Source: Clostridia bacterium (lineage in GTDB: Bacteria; Bacillota; Clostridia; Christensenellales; CAG-138). From it: 64,000 bases of DNA. Every line of letters starts with the position of its first letter. Position 1 is the stretch's first letter. Positions 25,109 through 35,392 of this stretch are shown here, piece by piece. The notes under the pieces are model-generated. The model saw only the letters and a program-made list of their open reading frames with translations, searched no databases and was not told where the DNA came from. The translations under genes were made by a program, and so were the position numbers. Where the stretch lies: assembly GCA_017509785.1 (NCBI GenBank), contig JAFWOT010000012.1:319476-383475 (forward strand), given 5' to 3'.

Positions 25109-25899
25109 ATCTGCCCTCCTGTCTGCTGATCCTTGTCAAAGTGGTTCATTATCACGGTCGAAACGAGGACCGAAATGAGCAGTATGATCGAGAGCGTGCT
25201 GCCAACCGCGTAATCCCCCTGACCGGAGAGGAGCTTGAATGCCTGCTCTATCTCCATGCCGTAGAGATGATACTTGCCGTGCCCGATGAGCACCGGAACG
25301 GTGAACGCCGTGATGGCGGGTATGAACACCATCGTGACCCCCGAAACGATGCCGGGAACGGAGAGCGGGAGCACCACCCGGAAGAACGTCGTGACGGAGT
25401 TCGCGCCGAGATCCCTCGAGGCTTCGAGCAGGGATCTGTCGAGCTTTGAGAGAGTGTTGTAAAGCGGCAGTATCATGAAGGGGAGGAAGTCGTAAACGAG
25501 AACCATCAGCACCGACCCTTCAAGCCCGAGGAAATCGCTGAGCTGAGGCAGAGCGTATTCGAGTATAGCGTGCCAGGCGTAAGTCCTCAGAACGAAGTTC
25601 ATCCACATGGGAACGAAGAACAGAACGGATATGAACCCGGCGACGGATCTCTTCATGTTGGAGAGTATGTAGGCGATCGGATAACCGAGAAGCAGGCAGA
25701 TGGCCGTCGTCTTCAGGGATATCACGACGCTGCGCCAGAGGATGCCCCATTTCGAAGCGTCCTTCAAAGTCTGCCAGAACTTCGTTACCGTGAACTGGCC
25801 GTTGACGTTGACCGCGTAGTAAAGGATGAAGAACATCGGTATGACGATGAAAAGCACCATCCAAACTATGTACGGGTAAGCGAGGACCTTTCTTTTCAT
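25102..25899 (-). CDS. potB: Spermidine/putrescine ABC transporter permease PotB
   Basis: 265 residues with six membrane helices and the EAA loop EASRDLGANSVTTFFRVVLP near residue 165. ATG 25899 is chosen because AAGGAGGAG lies about eight bases upstream. The longer frame overlaps potA without such a site. It forms the membrane channel with PotC. Confidence 0.92.
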   Translation of the reverse strand: MKRKVLAYPYIVWMVLFIVIPMFFILYYAVNVNGQFTVTKFWQTLKDASKWGILWRSVVISLKTTAICLLLGYPIAYILSNMKRSVAGFISVLFFVPMWMNFVLRTYAWHAILEYALPQLSDFLGLEGSVLMVLVYDFLPFMILPLYNTLSKLDRSLLEASRDLGANSVTTFFRVVLPLSVPGIVSGVTMVFIPAITAFTVPVLIGHGKYHLYGMEIEQAFKLLSGQGDYAVGSTLSIILLISVLVSTVIMNHFDKDQQTGGQMW

Positions 25900-25903
25900 A
25901 GGC

Positions 25904-27280
25904 TCACTCCTCCTTATCGGAGAGGATGAGATCTGCGGCATCGACCATTATGCCGACCTCCTCGCCGTCCTCCATGAATTCGTCGGAATGGGCGATCCAG
26001 TCGTTCTCCTCACAGGAAACGGTGATCTCGTAATGCGTTCCGAGGAACATGCAGGCCTTGATGGTGCCGGTGAGCTTCGCGTCCTGCGGAGCGACGATCC
26101 TGACCTTTTCCGGCGCGATCTCAACGAGGGCGATCTCCTTGTTTTCGTATTCTTCGAGGTCGTTCGCCTCAAAGCCGACGTTGTCGATATAGACCATGCC
26201 TTCGCCGGGCCAGACCTCCGCGTCGAAGAGGTTGGTTGCCCTCGTCTTCTTCATAACGTGGATGGCGTCGGGGGGTATGGAGATGCCGACGTTCTGCCCG
26301 ACGGCGGCATAATCCGTCGTATGGACGACCCACTCGTAACCGCCGCAGTCAACGTCGATCTCATAATGGACGCCCATGAACACGACGGAGACGACGTTTC
26401 CGGAGATGCGCGCCTTTTCGGGCTCGACGATGTCGATATCCTCAGGGCGGATAACGACGTCGACCTCGACGTTTTTGCCGAAGCCCGAATCGACGCAGGG
26501 GAACACCATGCCCTTCATGCGGACCTTGTAATCGTCAAGCATGACGCCGGGAACTATATTGCTCTCGCCGATGAAATCGGCTACGAAGGGATTCTTCGGT
26601 TCGTTGTAGATATCGGTTGGATGGCCGATCTGCTGAATGACGCCGTCCTTCATGACGACGATCGTATCGGACATCGTCAGCGCCTCCTCCTGATCGTGGG
26701 TGACAAAGACGAAAGTGATGCCGAGCTGCTGCTGCATGCGCTTCAGCTCGATTTGCATCTCCTTGCGGAGCTTCAGATCGAGAGCGCCGAGAGGCTCGTC
26801 CAGAAGGAGGACCTTGGGCTCGTTTGCAAGAGCGCGCGCGATCGCGACGCGCTGCTGCTGCCCGCCGGAGAGCTGATCGATCCAGCGCTTGCCGTAGCCT
26901 TCGAGATTGACGAGCTTCAGCATGGCGTTGACCTTTTCCTCTATGACTTCCTTCTTCGCCTTCTTTATTTTGAGGCCGAAGGCTATGTTGTCGAATACGT
27001 TGAGATGAGGAAAGAGCGCGTATTTCTGGAAGACGGTATTGACCTCCCTCTTGTGAGGGGGCACACCCTTTACGTCCTTCCCGTCGATGAGAACGGTACC
27101 CGAGGTGGGCGTAACGAACCCGGCTATTATGCGGAGGAGCGTTGTCTTTCCGCAGCCGGAAGGACCGAGCAGCGTAAGGAATTCGCCGTCTCTGATGTAA
27201 AGATCGACGTTGTCGAGAGCGAGGCTCCCGTCATACTCCTTTGTGATACCGGACAGTTCGATAAGCTTTTTCTTTTCCAT
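25904..27280 (-). CDS. potA: Spermidine/putrescine ABC transporter ATPase with two C-terminal TOBE modules
   Basis: 458 residues, about 90 longer than the usual PotA. Walker [15 protein letters not shown] (near 37), signature [15 protein letters not shown], Walker [15 protein letters not shown] and the H-loop [14 protein letters not shown] are intact. The C-terminal part has two copies of a TOBE-like unit: one around [11 protein letters not shown] near residue 310 and one around [12 protein letters not shown] near residue 420, each preceded by E-P/A-E/P-K-(A/V)-R-I. The duplicated module probably adds a regulatory or dimer contact. The regulator gene lies 23 bases upstream. Confidence 0.93.
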   Translation of the reverse strand: MEKKKLIELSGITKEYDGSLALDNVDLYIRDGEFLTLLGPSGCGKTTLLRIIAGFVTPTSGTVLIDGKDVKGVPPHKREVNTVFQKYALFPHLNVFDNIAFGLKIKKAKKEVIEEKVNAMLKLVNLEGYGKRWIDQLSGGQQQRVAIARALANEPKVLLLDEPLGALDLKLRKEMQIELKRMQQQLGITFVFVTHDQEEALTMSDTIVVMKDGVIQQIGHPTDIYNEPKNPFVADFIGESNIVPGVMLDDYKVRMKGMVFPCVDSGFGKNVEVDVVIRPEDIDIVEPEKARISGNVVSVVFMGVHYEIDVDCGGYEWVVHTTDYAAVGQNVGISIPPDAIHVMKKTRATNLFDAEVWPGEGMVYIDNVGFEANDLEEYENKEIALVEIAPEKVRIVAPQDAKLTGTIKACMFLGTHYEITVSCEENDWIAHSDEFMEDGEEVGIMVDAADLILSDKEE

Positions 27281-27303
27281 TTGCGTTCCCCCCCGAGATG
27301 TGA

Positions 27304-27846
27304 TTAGAAAGAAGGCGGCGTTGCCACCCAGATGACGCGCGAATCGCGCTGCGAGCCGTTAATGAGATAGTGCTGTTCCGTGGGCTTGTAGCAGAAGCTG
27401 TCCCCCTTATGGAGCTTGAACTTCCTCGCCCCGAGTATGAGAGTGACCGAGCCGGAGAGAACGTACCCGAACTCCTCCCCGTCGTGCGGGTCGTCGGGGT
27501 AAGTGGAGCCGCCCGGCTTCAGCGTCACGAGAATGGGCTCCAACGCGTTCTTCTGCGCGTTCGGAACGAGCCAGCAGATCGACGACCTGACCTCGTCATC
27601 CTCGCTCACGAACATATCGTCCGGCGTGAAGACGACCTTCTCCTCCTCATCCCGCGCGAAGAAATCGGAAATATCCGTTCCGAGCACCTCGAGTATATCC
27701 ATGAGGGTCGCAATGGAAGGAGAAGTCAGATCCCGCTCAAGCTGACTTATGAAGCCCTTTGAAAGCTCCGTCCTCGCGGCAAGTTCCTCCTGCGTGAGAC
27801 CGAGCTTCAATCTTTTCTGTTTGATCCTTTCGCCGATGTTGACCAA
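27304..27846 (-). CDS. XRE-family regulator with C-terminal cupin domain (PuuR-like)
   Basis: 180 residues. The helix-turn-helix spans residues 4-60 ([20 protein letters not shown]) and a cupin domain spans about 105-178 ([19 protein letters not shown]). Regulators of this design control polyamine uptake or use. Here the gene heads the potABCD operon, so it most likely senses polyamines and represses its own operon. The start is a TTG with GGAGG about eight bases upstream. Two similar palindromes lie upstream and are candidate operators. Confidence 0.9.
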   Translation of the reverse strand: MVNIGERIKQKRLKLGLTQEELAARTELSKGFISQLERDLTSPSIATLMDILEVLGTDISDFFARDEEEKVVFTPDDMFVSEDDEVRSSICWLVPNAQKNALEPILVTLKPGGSTYPDDPHDGEEFGYVLSGSVTLILGARKFKLHKGDSFCYKPTEQHYLINGSQRDSRVIWVATPPSF

Positions 27847-27869
27847 ATTATCGCCTCCGGACGCAATTG

Positions 27870-27887
27870 CTAAACCAAAGGTTTATA
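27870..27887. promoter_or_regulatory. Operator-like palindrome 1 for the XRE-cupin regulator
   Basis: CTAAACC-AAA-GGTTTAT (27870-27886) is a near-perfect 7-bp inverted repeat. It lies in the predicted 5' leader, about 20 bases downstream of the transcription start set by the promoter at 27911-27939, where a bound repressor would block elongation. It shares the arm CTAAAC...GTTTA with a second site at 28036. Confidence 0.65.
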
Positions 27888-27910
27888 AACACTAAACACG
27901 CGTCACATGG

Positions 27911-27939
27911 ATTAAACCATTTTCTTCGGCTTTTGTCAA
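27911..27939 (-). promoter_or_regulatory. Sigma-A promoter of the XRE-potABCD operon
   Basis: Minus strand: perfect -35 TTGACA (27939-27934), 17-bp spacer, -10 TTTAAT (27916-27911); predicted start near 27904. Confidence 0.87.
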
Positions 27940-28035
27940 CAGGTTTTCGCAGAATATACCATTATTTTCGCGTTTACGCGCGTCGCCGCTTGGGTTTTTA
28001 CAGTTTCGCTCCGCCGTCAGCTCCCCGAACAATGG

Positions 28036-28052
28036 CTAAACCGAAAGTTTAG
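28036..28052. promoter_or_regulatory. Operator-like palindrome 2
   Basis: CTAAAC-CGAAA-GTTTAG is a perfect 6-bp inverted repeat about 100 bp upstream of the potABCD promoter and just after the stop of the unknown gene at 28059. Its similarity to palindrome 1 suggests that both bind the same protein, possibly with DNA looping. Confidence 0.55.
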
Positions 28053-28058
28053 TTCAGC

Positions 28059-29063
28059 TTACCGGCCCGTTTCCGTTATGTCGAATATCATCCCCTCATC
28101 GAATCCGAAAACGAACCTTTCGGGTTTCATGACTCCGCCCCCGCTTCCCGTAAGCCCAACGGTCGCCGTCCCGTCCGGCTCCTCCACGGGGTAAGGAACG
28201 GCGCGGGCATGGCTGCCGAAGAAATCCTTCAAAGCCGCGGCGTCGAGCTCCTCCCGAAGGTCCGGGCACAGACGCTCCTTCCAGTCGTCAAGACCGAGAT
28301 CCAGCTCCTCTATGAAGGAGACGGCTGTCTCGCTCTCATTCCCGGGAACGTGCTCCTCCCCCGTAAAAAAGCCGATCTCCTCGTTTTTTTCCCTGAATGC
28401 GCCGTCCCTCAGCTCGAATACCGTTCGTCTCTCGAATCCGCGGACAGAAGGCAGCTTTATTATGCGGTGTGCTTCCCCGCTCTTCATGTACGTTCTGAAG
28501 CCGGATATCTCGCCGGTTATTTCGCCGGATGCGGTCAAAACGATCATCCTTTCGCCTTCTTCGCGGCTGAGCACGACGCAAAGCAGCCTTCTGCTCCCGA
28601 CGTCGATAACGGAAATGCTTCCGGCCTCTCCCTCGCCTAAAGCGACGGTGTAATCCTCCCCCGTAGAGCCGGAAAAAGCTATCCGCATGCAGGTATCCCT
28701 GAACAGCTCCGCGCGGACCCGCCTGCCGTTCGAGTCGATATCGACCGCCCCGAAGGACTTCGGCTCGGCCCCGGGGATCCGAAGTTCCCTCATCGGGTCC
28801 GGAAAAACCTCCATTACGTCGCCCCAGTCAAGGGCAGGGCAGGTGGAAGAACGTATCCCGCCTCCCTCCAATACGACCCTTTCCAGCGACGGAACGAGAA
28901 TGCGGGAGCCGCTCCCCGCGCCTCCCCAGAGGCTGAAGAATATCTCGCACTCCCCGGGCACGGGGAAAAAGGCGGGGACTCCGCGCGTAAGCCCGACGTA
29001 TTCGCCGAATATATGCATCACGCAGTCCTCGGCGGGATTTATCATAAGCAGCACAGGTCTCAT
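28059..29063 (-). CDS. Unknown protein, 334 residues
   Basis: I do not recognise a family. The protein has no signal peptide and no membrane segment, is rich in beta-forming and acidic stretches (for example RRLLCVVLSREEGERMIVLT), and has a C-terminal glycine-rich piece (LTGSGGGVMKPE). The ATG at 29063 has CGGAGG about six bases upstream, so it looks like a real gene. It lies between the polyamine operon and an RpiR regulator, reading in the same direction as the former. No terminator with a T run separates it from the potABCD promoter, so read-through is possible. Confidence 0.6.
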   Translation of the reverse strand: MRPVLLMINPAEDCVMHIFGEYVGLTRGVPAFFPVPGECEIFFSLWGGAGSGSRILVPSLERVVLEGGGIRSSTCPALDWGDVMEVFPDPMRELRIPGAEPKSFGAVDIDSNGRRVRAELFRDTCMRIAFSGSTGEDYTVALGEGEAGSISVIDVGSRRLLCVVLSREEGERMIVLTASGEITGEISGFRTYMKSGEAHRIIKLPSVRGFERRTVFELRDGAFREKNEEIGFFTGEEHVPGNESETAVSFIEELDLGLDDWKERLCPDLREELDAAALKDFFGSHARAVPYPVEEPDGTATVGLTGSGGGVMKPERFVFGFDEGMIFDITETGR

Positions 29064-29330
29064 TGCATCCTCCGTTTTTCGTATTCCGAGCGTAAATTAT
29101 CCCGATCTCCGAAAGCTTATTCTTCGGACAACGACCGCATTCCGGGAGATTATTTGAAATTTGTTTCACAGCCGTCGAAATAATTATGGACAATCTGTGA
29201 ACAACATGTGAATTCTCGGGGATTTGCTCATTTTTTTCAGAAAAAGCCTTGATTTTATTAAGCAAGTATGATAAACTCCATCTATATATTTTAACGCAAT
29301 GTCAAAGCAGACGCAGATGGGGGGTTCTTT

Positions 29331-30158
29331 ATGCCTGCTAGAATGAAACTAAGTTCCGTTTACTCCACGCTTCCTCCTGCCGAGAGGAAGGTCGCCGATT
29401 TCATTTTAGCAAATCCGGATGAGGCGGCTCATATGGTCATCAACGAGATAGCGCATCATTCGGGCGTCAGCGTTCCCTCGGTAACAAGGCTCGCCCGAAA
29501 GCTCGGATACGGCGGCTTTATGGATTTCCGGGTCTCCCTTGCAAGCGGAGCATCCTCCGTCAAGAGCGAAAGCACGCTCCCCATATCCGCTGATGATACC
29601 GACGATCTGCTCATTCAGAAGCTCATGGTCGGCCATATGTCGGCGATCGAATCCACGCTTCGGGTGCTCGATACCGAAAGGCTCTCGAATCTGGCGGATG
29701 ATATCCTCTCCTGCCGCCGCTTGGTTTGGTTCGGCGTTGGATCCTGTTCCAAGCTCTCCTCGATATTCTCCGACGCGCTTTGCCGAATGGGGCTCGATTC
29801 GGTCGTCATCAGCGACAGAGCTCTGCTGCGCTTGTATTCGGACCGTCTTCACGAAGGTGATATGGCGATCGCCATCACCCGTACCGGCAAGACCCAAAGG
29901 ACTCTCGAGGCGATCCGTACGGCGAAGGAGAACGGTGCGAAGACCGCTCTCATCTCGAACCTCGCAAACTCCCCCGGTGAGCAGTATTCCGATTATTTCT
30001 TCTGCACCTCCAGGCAGGATGAGCTTTATCGCATCAGCGGGTATGAGACTTTCAGTTCCATCTGCGCTTTGCTTGAGACGCTGCTGACTCTTGTCGAAAG
30101 GAAAAGAGGCTTCGAATCAAAGGCTCAGTTCCTCGATCTGATGACCTCTCAAAAATAA
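29331..30158 (+). CDS. RpiR/MurR-family transcriptional regulator with SIS domain
   Basis: 275 residues. An N-terminal helix-turn-helix of the RpiR type (about 1-77; HSGVSVPSVTRLARKLGYGGF) and a SIS sugar-phosphate-binding domain (about 115-250; LVWFGVGSCSKLSSIFSDAL, IAITRTGKTQRTLEAI) are clear. Such regulators respond to phosphosugars, often MurNAc-6-P or similar. The next gene, a PHP phosphatase five bases downstream, is probably in the same unit. No sugar operon is adjacent, so the ligand cannot be inferred. The 267-base upstream gap is AT-rich without a clear consensus promoter. Confidence 0.88.
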   Translation: MPARMKLSSVYSTLPPAERKVADFILANPDEAAHMVINEIAHHSGVSVPSVTRLARKLGYGGFMDFRVSLASGASSVKSESTLPISADDTDDLLIQKLMVGHMSAIESTLRVLDTERLSNLADDILSCRRLVWFGVGSCSKLSSIFSDALCRMGLDSVVISDRALLRLYSDRLHEGDMAIAITRTGKTQRTLEAIRTAKENGAKTALISNLANSPGEQYSDYFFCTSRQDELYRISGYETFSSICALLETLLTLVERKRGFESKAQFLDLMTSQK

Positions 30159-30163
30159 TTCAG

Positions 30164-30877
30164 ATGCCTTACAGGGTATTTGCCGATTATCATACTCACA
30201 CCTATTACAGCCACGGAAGGGGCTCCCCGCGTGAAAACGTGCTCGCCGCCTTAGACAAGGGGCTTGAGCGCGTCGCGGTTTCGGAGCACGGTCCGGGGCA
30301 TTTCTCTTTCGGCGTCCGCGGGAAGAAGCTCGAACGCCTCAATGACGAGATGATAGGCCTCAGGCGCGAATTCGGCGGCAGGATCGAGGTGCTTCGCGGG
30401 CTGGAGCTCAACGTGATGGGCTTCGGCAAAAGCGACTGCCCCGCCGACCGTGATGAATACGACGTCATCATAATAGGCTATCACAAAAGCGTTCCGCCGA
30501 CGAACAGGCTCGCTCTCTCCGTCTGGGGCGAAAGTCTGCTTCATATAAAGAACGATCCTCACAGAAACGCCGAGGGGATACTCGCGGCGGCGGAAAGCTG
30601 CCGTGCGAATATCATTTCGCATCCGAACCTGTATCTAAGGGTGGATATCCCCTATTTGGCTAAATGCTGTCGTCAGCTCGGGATACTGCTCGAGGTCAAT
30701 TCCGCAAGGGTCACTCTTTCAGAGGAGGAGATCCGCACGATAGCCGGCGAAGGCTGCGGGCTCATTATAGGATCGGACGCTCACTCCCCCGGCCGTGTCG
30801 GGGATTTCGCCCTTGCCGGCGAGGCTGTCACGAAGGCTGAAGCGTGGGATTCGGTCGTCAACGCGAAAAAGATCTGA
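30164..30877 (+). CDS. PHP-domain phosphoesterase (histidinol-phosphatase-like)
   Basis: 237 residues. Metal-binding blocks D-Y-H-T-H-T-Y-Y-S-H (residues 6-15), S-E-H-G-P-G near 40, Y-H-K-S near 105, S-H-P-N near 154 and GSDAHSPGR near 205 are those of PHP metal-dependent phosphatases. No his biosynthesis gene is near, so the substrate is open. There is no obvious ribosome-binding site before the ATG, five bases after the regulator's stop, so re-initiation is likely. Confidence 0.85.
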   Translation: MPYRVFADYHTHTYYSHGRGSPRENVLAALDKGLERVAVSEHGPGHFSFGVRGKKLERLNDEMIGLRREFGGRIEVLRGLELNVMGFGKSDCPADRDEYDVIIIGYHKSVPPTNRLALSVWGESLLHIKNDPHRNAEGILAAAESCRANIISHPNLYLRVDIPYLAKCCRQLGILLEVNSARVTLSEEEIRTIAGEGCGLIIGSDAHSPGRVGDFALAGEAVTKAEAWDSVVNAKKI

Positions 30878-30928
30878 TCGCGCATCCCGGCTCCGGTTTC
30901 ACCGGAGCTTATATTATGAGATTCGGTA

Positions 30929-30957
30929 TTGATAAATCGTTCACGATGTGTTAAAAT
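30929..30957 (+). promoter_or_regulatory. Promoter of asnS
   Basis: -35 TTGATA (30929-30934), 17-bp spacer, -10 TAAAAT (30952-30957). The leader would be about 28 bases, too short for a T-box. Confidence 0.8.
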
Positions 30958-30991
30958 ATCGTTTGATATCTTAAATTTGAAGAGGTACATC

Positions 30992-32374
<1,383 letters not shown>

Positions 32375-32387
32375 AGGGCTTGCTTTT

Positions 32388-32421
32388 CGCGGAAACGGCG
32401 CGTCCGTTTCCGCGATTTTTT
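32388..32421 (+). terminator. Terminator of asnS
   Basis: Perfect 11-bp stem CGCGGAAACGG (32388-32398)/CCGTTTCCGCG (32404-32414) followed by ATTTTTT. Confidence 0.93.
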
Positions 32422-32422
32422 A

Positions 32423-32450
32423 TTGCATTTGCGGGAAAACGGAGTATAAT
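32423..32450 (+). promoter_or_regulatory. Promoter of the phosphohexomutase gene
   Basis: -35 TTGCAT (32423-32428), 16-bp spacer, perfect -10 TATAAT (32445-32450), directly after the asnS terminator. Confidence 0.78.
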
Positions 32451-32490
32451 ATAATCGTTGGAGAACAAACCCTTTTCAGGAGGAATCAAC

Positions 32491-34230
32491 ATGGATTGGA
32501 AAAAAGAATACAGACGCTGGGCGGATCACGCCAAGGGCGACCCCTTCCTTATGGAGGATATGAACAAACTCACGGATGACAAGTCCCGCGAGGAGGCCTT
32601 TTATACCGAGCTCGAATTCGGCACGGCGGGGCTCCGCGGCATAATCGGAGCGGGCACTAACCGCATGAACCGTTACGTCGTCAGGCGCGCCTCAAAGGGC
32701 GTAGCCGAGATGATATCGGAGACCGAGGGCGCTGTCGGCGCGAAACGCGGTGTTGCGATCGCCTATGATTCACGCAACTGCTCCGACGTGTTCGCCATGG
32801 AGGCTGCGCTGACGCTCTGCGCGGCGGGGATAAGGGTATACCTCTACACCACTTTGCACTCCGTGCCGCAGCTTTCATTCACGGTAAGGCACCTAAACTG
32901 CATCGCAGGCATAGTCATAACCGCTTCGCACAATCCTCCCGAGTACAATGGCTATAAGGTCTATTGGTCCGACGGCGGCCAGTGCGCGCCGGACAGGGCA
33001 AACAAGATACTCGAGTGCATCCGCAGGTTCGATTATTTCGACGTCGAGACGATGCCGACGGAGCTCGCGCTTTCATCCGGGATGCTCACAATGATCGGAG
33101 CCGAGATCGACGAGGAATACTATAAGTGCACGATGAGCCTTCTCCTCCACCCGGATAATCTTCGTGAGAACGGCCGCCTCCTGAAGGCCGTATACTCCCC
33201 CCTCCACGGGAGCGGCAGAGTCCCCGTGACGGAGATACTGAAGCGCGTCGGCGTGACGAACCTCAGCGTAGTACCGGAGCAGGCCGAGCCGAACGGCGAT
33301 TTCCCGACGGTTAAGGCTCCCAACCCCGAAGACAGGAACGCTTTCACGCTTGCGGGGAAGCTGGCCGATGAGGTCGGCGCCGATCTCATGTTCGCAACGG
33401 ATCCCGATTCCGACCGTCTCGGCGTTGCAGTACGTCAGCCGGACGGGGAGTTCAGGCTCCTGACGGGGAACCAGACGGGCGCGCTCCTGACCTACTACAT
33501 ACTCTCCTCGTTGAAGGATATGGGCAGGCTCCCCGAAAACGGGCTCGTTGTCAAGTCCTTCGTTTCCACCACGCTTGCCGATGCGATCTGCCGTGATTTC
33601 GGCGTCACGATAAAGGACGTCCTAACCGGGTTCCGCTTCATCTCCGAATGGATAGAGCACTGCGCCGTGACCGGTGAATACGAATTCCTCTTCGGTTTTG
33701 AGGAAAGCTACGGCGCGCTTGCGGGCGGCTTCGCCCGCGACAAGGACGCCGTCTGCGCTTCCATGCTCGTGTGCGACGCGGCCGCCTATTATATGCGCGA
33801 AGGTAAGACGCTTTACGACGTACTCATGAGCATTTTCGAAAAGTACGGCTTCTTCGCCGAAAAGGTCAAGAGCTACACGCTTTCCGGCAAGGAGGGCATG
33901 GCTCGGATCGCGGGCGCCATGCAGAGCCTGCGTGACGAACCGCTGACAGAGATCGGCGGCGAGAAGGTCCTTCAGTATGAGGATCACAGCGTCATGCTGA
34001 AGCTCGACACGATCACGGGCGAAAAAGTGCCGACGGGTCTCCCCCGCGCTGACGCGCTTCGGTACATACTCCCCGGCGGCGCGTGGGCGGTAGTCAGGCC
34101 GAGCGGCACCGAACCGAAGCTGAAGGTCTACATCGGCTCCGTCGGCAGGACTGCCGAGGCCTCCGGCGAGCAGGCCGAAAAGCTTCTCTCCTTCATGGAC
34201 GTAAAGCTGACCGGGCTGCTGAACGGCTGA
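32491..34230 (+). CDS. Phosphoglucomutase/phosphomannomutase (PgcA type)
   Basis: 579 residues, the long alpha-D-phosphohexomutase form as in PgcA. TASHNPPEYNGYKVYWSD is the phosphoserine loop near residue 140, DPDSDRLG the metal loop near 305, GFEESYG the sugar-binding loop near 402, and RPSGTEPKLKVYI the phosphate-binding loop near 535. It interconverts hexose-1- and -6-phosphates for glycogen, wall or UDP-glucose synthesis. The chosen ATG has AGGAGG eight bases upstream. Confidence 0.93.
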   Translation: MDWKKEYRRWADHAKGDPFLMEDMNKLTDDKSREEAFYTELEFGTAGLRGIIGAGTNRMNRYVVRRASKGVAEMISETEGAVGAKRGVAIAYDSRNCSDVFAMEAALTLCAAGIRVYLYTTLHSVPQLSFTVRHLNCIAGIVITASHNPPEYNGYKVYWSDGGQCAPDRANKILECIRRFDYFDVETMPTELALSSGMLTMIGAEIDEEYYKCTMSLLLHPDNLRENGRLLKAVYSPLHGSGRVPVTEILKRVGVTNLSVVPEQAEPNGDFPTVKAPNPEDRNAFTLAGKLADEVGADLMFATDPDSDRLGVAVRQPDGEFRLLTGNQTGALLTYYILSSLKDMGRLPENGLVVKSFVSTTLADAICRDFGVTIKDVLTGFRFISEWIEHCAVTGEYEFLFGFEESYGALAGGFARDKDAVCASMLVCDAAAYYMREGKTLYDVLMSIFEKYGFFAEKVKSYTLSGKEGMARIAGAMQSLRDEPLTEIGGEKVLQYEDHSVMLKLDTITGEKVPTGLPRADALRYILPGGAWAVVRPSGTEPKLKVYIGSVGRTAEASGEQAEKLLSFMDVKLTGLLNG

Positions 34231-34240
34231 TGTTTTTTCT

Positions 34241-34277
34241 GCGGATGGGAACCTTTTGACATCCATCCGCGTTTTAT
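34241..34277 (+). terminator. Terminator of the phosphohexomutase gene
   Basis: GCGGATGG (34241-34248) pairs with CCATCCGC (34263-34270), 14-base loop, followed by GTTTTATT. Confidence 0.8.
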
Positions 34278-34344
34278 TAACGGGAGCGATCTCCAAATCT
34301 ATCGGCATTGCCGGGAAAGGAGCCCATCCGGGCTTGGTGAATCC

Positions 34345-35316
34345 ATGAAAAGAACCGACGGGATCAAAAGGAGCCGCGTCATCGTGCTTGCGGCGATACT
34401 CTGTCTCTGCCTTGCGTGCCTCGGCTGCTCGAAGAAAGCGGAAATCGCGCCCTTCGCGCCGGACAACAGCATGGCTTATGATCAGGGAGATTTCAGCAGC
34501 AGTGAGAACAACGGCTATGCGCCTCAGGAGGGCGCCAATGACGAAGCCCGGCAGGACATACTTGCCGGCAGAAAGGTTATCAGAAACGTTGAGCTGACGG
34601 TCCAGACCCTCGATTTCGACGCGTTCACTCAGGGTATGGATTCAAAGATCGCTTCCTGCGGCGGTTACGTTCAGAGCAACGTCACAGGGCGCGACCGTTA
34701 TCAGCGCGGTTCCTCCCTGCGGACGGCTTCCATGACGGTGCGCATCCCCGCGGATAGGCTCGACGAGTTCCTCTCCACGGTGGAAGGGCTCGGCAACGTG
34801 ATAATGAAGGTCGAGAACGTCAACGACGTGACCGAAAGCTACATTGACGCCGAGGCGAGGCTCGCTTCGCTCCGCACTGAGTATGAGACACTCCTCGGTC
34901 TGCTTGAAAAGGCGGAATCCCTTGAGGCCGTGATCACCCTGCAGGACAGGCTCTCCGACGTGCGCTACGAGATCGAATCATACGAATCCAGGATCCGCTC
35001 ATACGACAGCCAGATCCAATACAGCACGGTGAAGCTCGAGATCAGCGAGGTCGAACGCGAGACCGCCGCCGAGGAGGAGACCTTCGGGCAGGAGGTCAAG
35101 AGACGGTTCAGCGAAAGCATGGAGGATATCGGCTACGGATTCACAAGGTTCGGCGCGTGGCTTCTCGGCGATTTCCCTGTGATACTCCTGCTCCTGCTGC
35201 TCATAGTGGGGATACCCGCTCTTATCGTCATACTCATAGTCAGAGCCTCGAAGAAAAAGAAGGCAAAGCGGCTGAAGGCCGCAGAAACGGATAAGACCGT
35301 CTCCGCAAAGGAATAA
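34345..35316 (+). CDS. DUF4349 lipoprotein
   Basis: 323 residues. The signal peptide ends in the lipobox LGC (cysteine about residue 29). The DUF4349 domain covers about residues 78-260 (RKVIRNVELTVQTLDFDAF; SMTVRIPADRLDEFLSTVE; a coiled-coil LLGLLEKAESLEAVITLQDRL). A membrane helix (VILLLLLLIVGIPALIVILI) and a lysine-rich tail follow. The family is a widespread cell-envelope protein of unknown role. It seems monocistronic. Confidence 0.9.
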   Translation: MKRTDGIKRSRVIVLAAILCLCLACLGCSKKAEIAPFAPDNSMAYDQGDFSSSENNGYAPQEGANDEARQDILAGRKVIRNVELTVQTLDFDAFTQGMDSKIASCGGYVQSNVTGRDRYQRGSSLRTASMTVRIPADRLDEFLSTVEGLGNVIMKVENVNDVTESYIDAEARLASLRTEYETLLGLLEKAESLEAVITLQDRLSDVRYEIESYESRIRSYDSQIQYSTVKLEISEVERETAAEEETFGQEVKRRFSESMEDIGYGFTRFGAWLLGDFPVILLLLLLIVGIPALIVILIVRASKKKKAKRLKAAETDKTVSAKE

Positions 35317-35349
35317 ACGAAATGGGCTTCCCCCCGTCACCCCACAAAA

Positions 35350-35380
35350 AACAGCTCCGCAGGCGGCCTGCGGAGCTGTT
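35350..35380. terminator. Bidirectional terminator
   Basis: Perfect 14-bp stem AACAGCTCCGCAGG/CCTGCGGAGCTGTT with loop CGG, flanked by A and T runs. It serves the DUF4349 gene and the convergent GntR regulator. Confidence 0.92.
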
Positions 35381-35392
35381 TTGCGATTGAGA

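Noticed and set aside
25988..27307. 439-codon open frame on the plus strand
   Set aside because: Antisense shadow of potA, caused by high G+C codon usage.
28036..28052. Terminator for the unknown gene at 28059
   Set aside because: No T run follows on the minus strand; similarity to the palindrome at 27870 favours an operator.
30958..30991. T-box or other riboswitch before asnS
   Set aside because: The predicted leader is under 35 bases, too short for a T-box.
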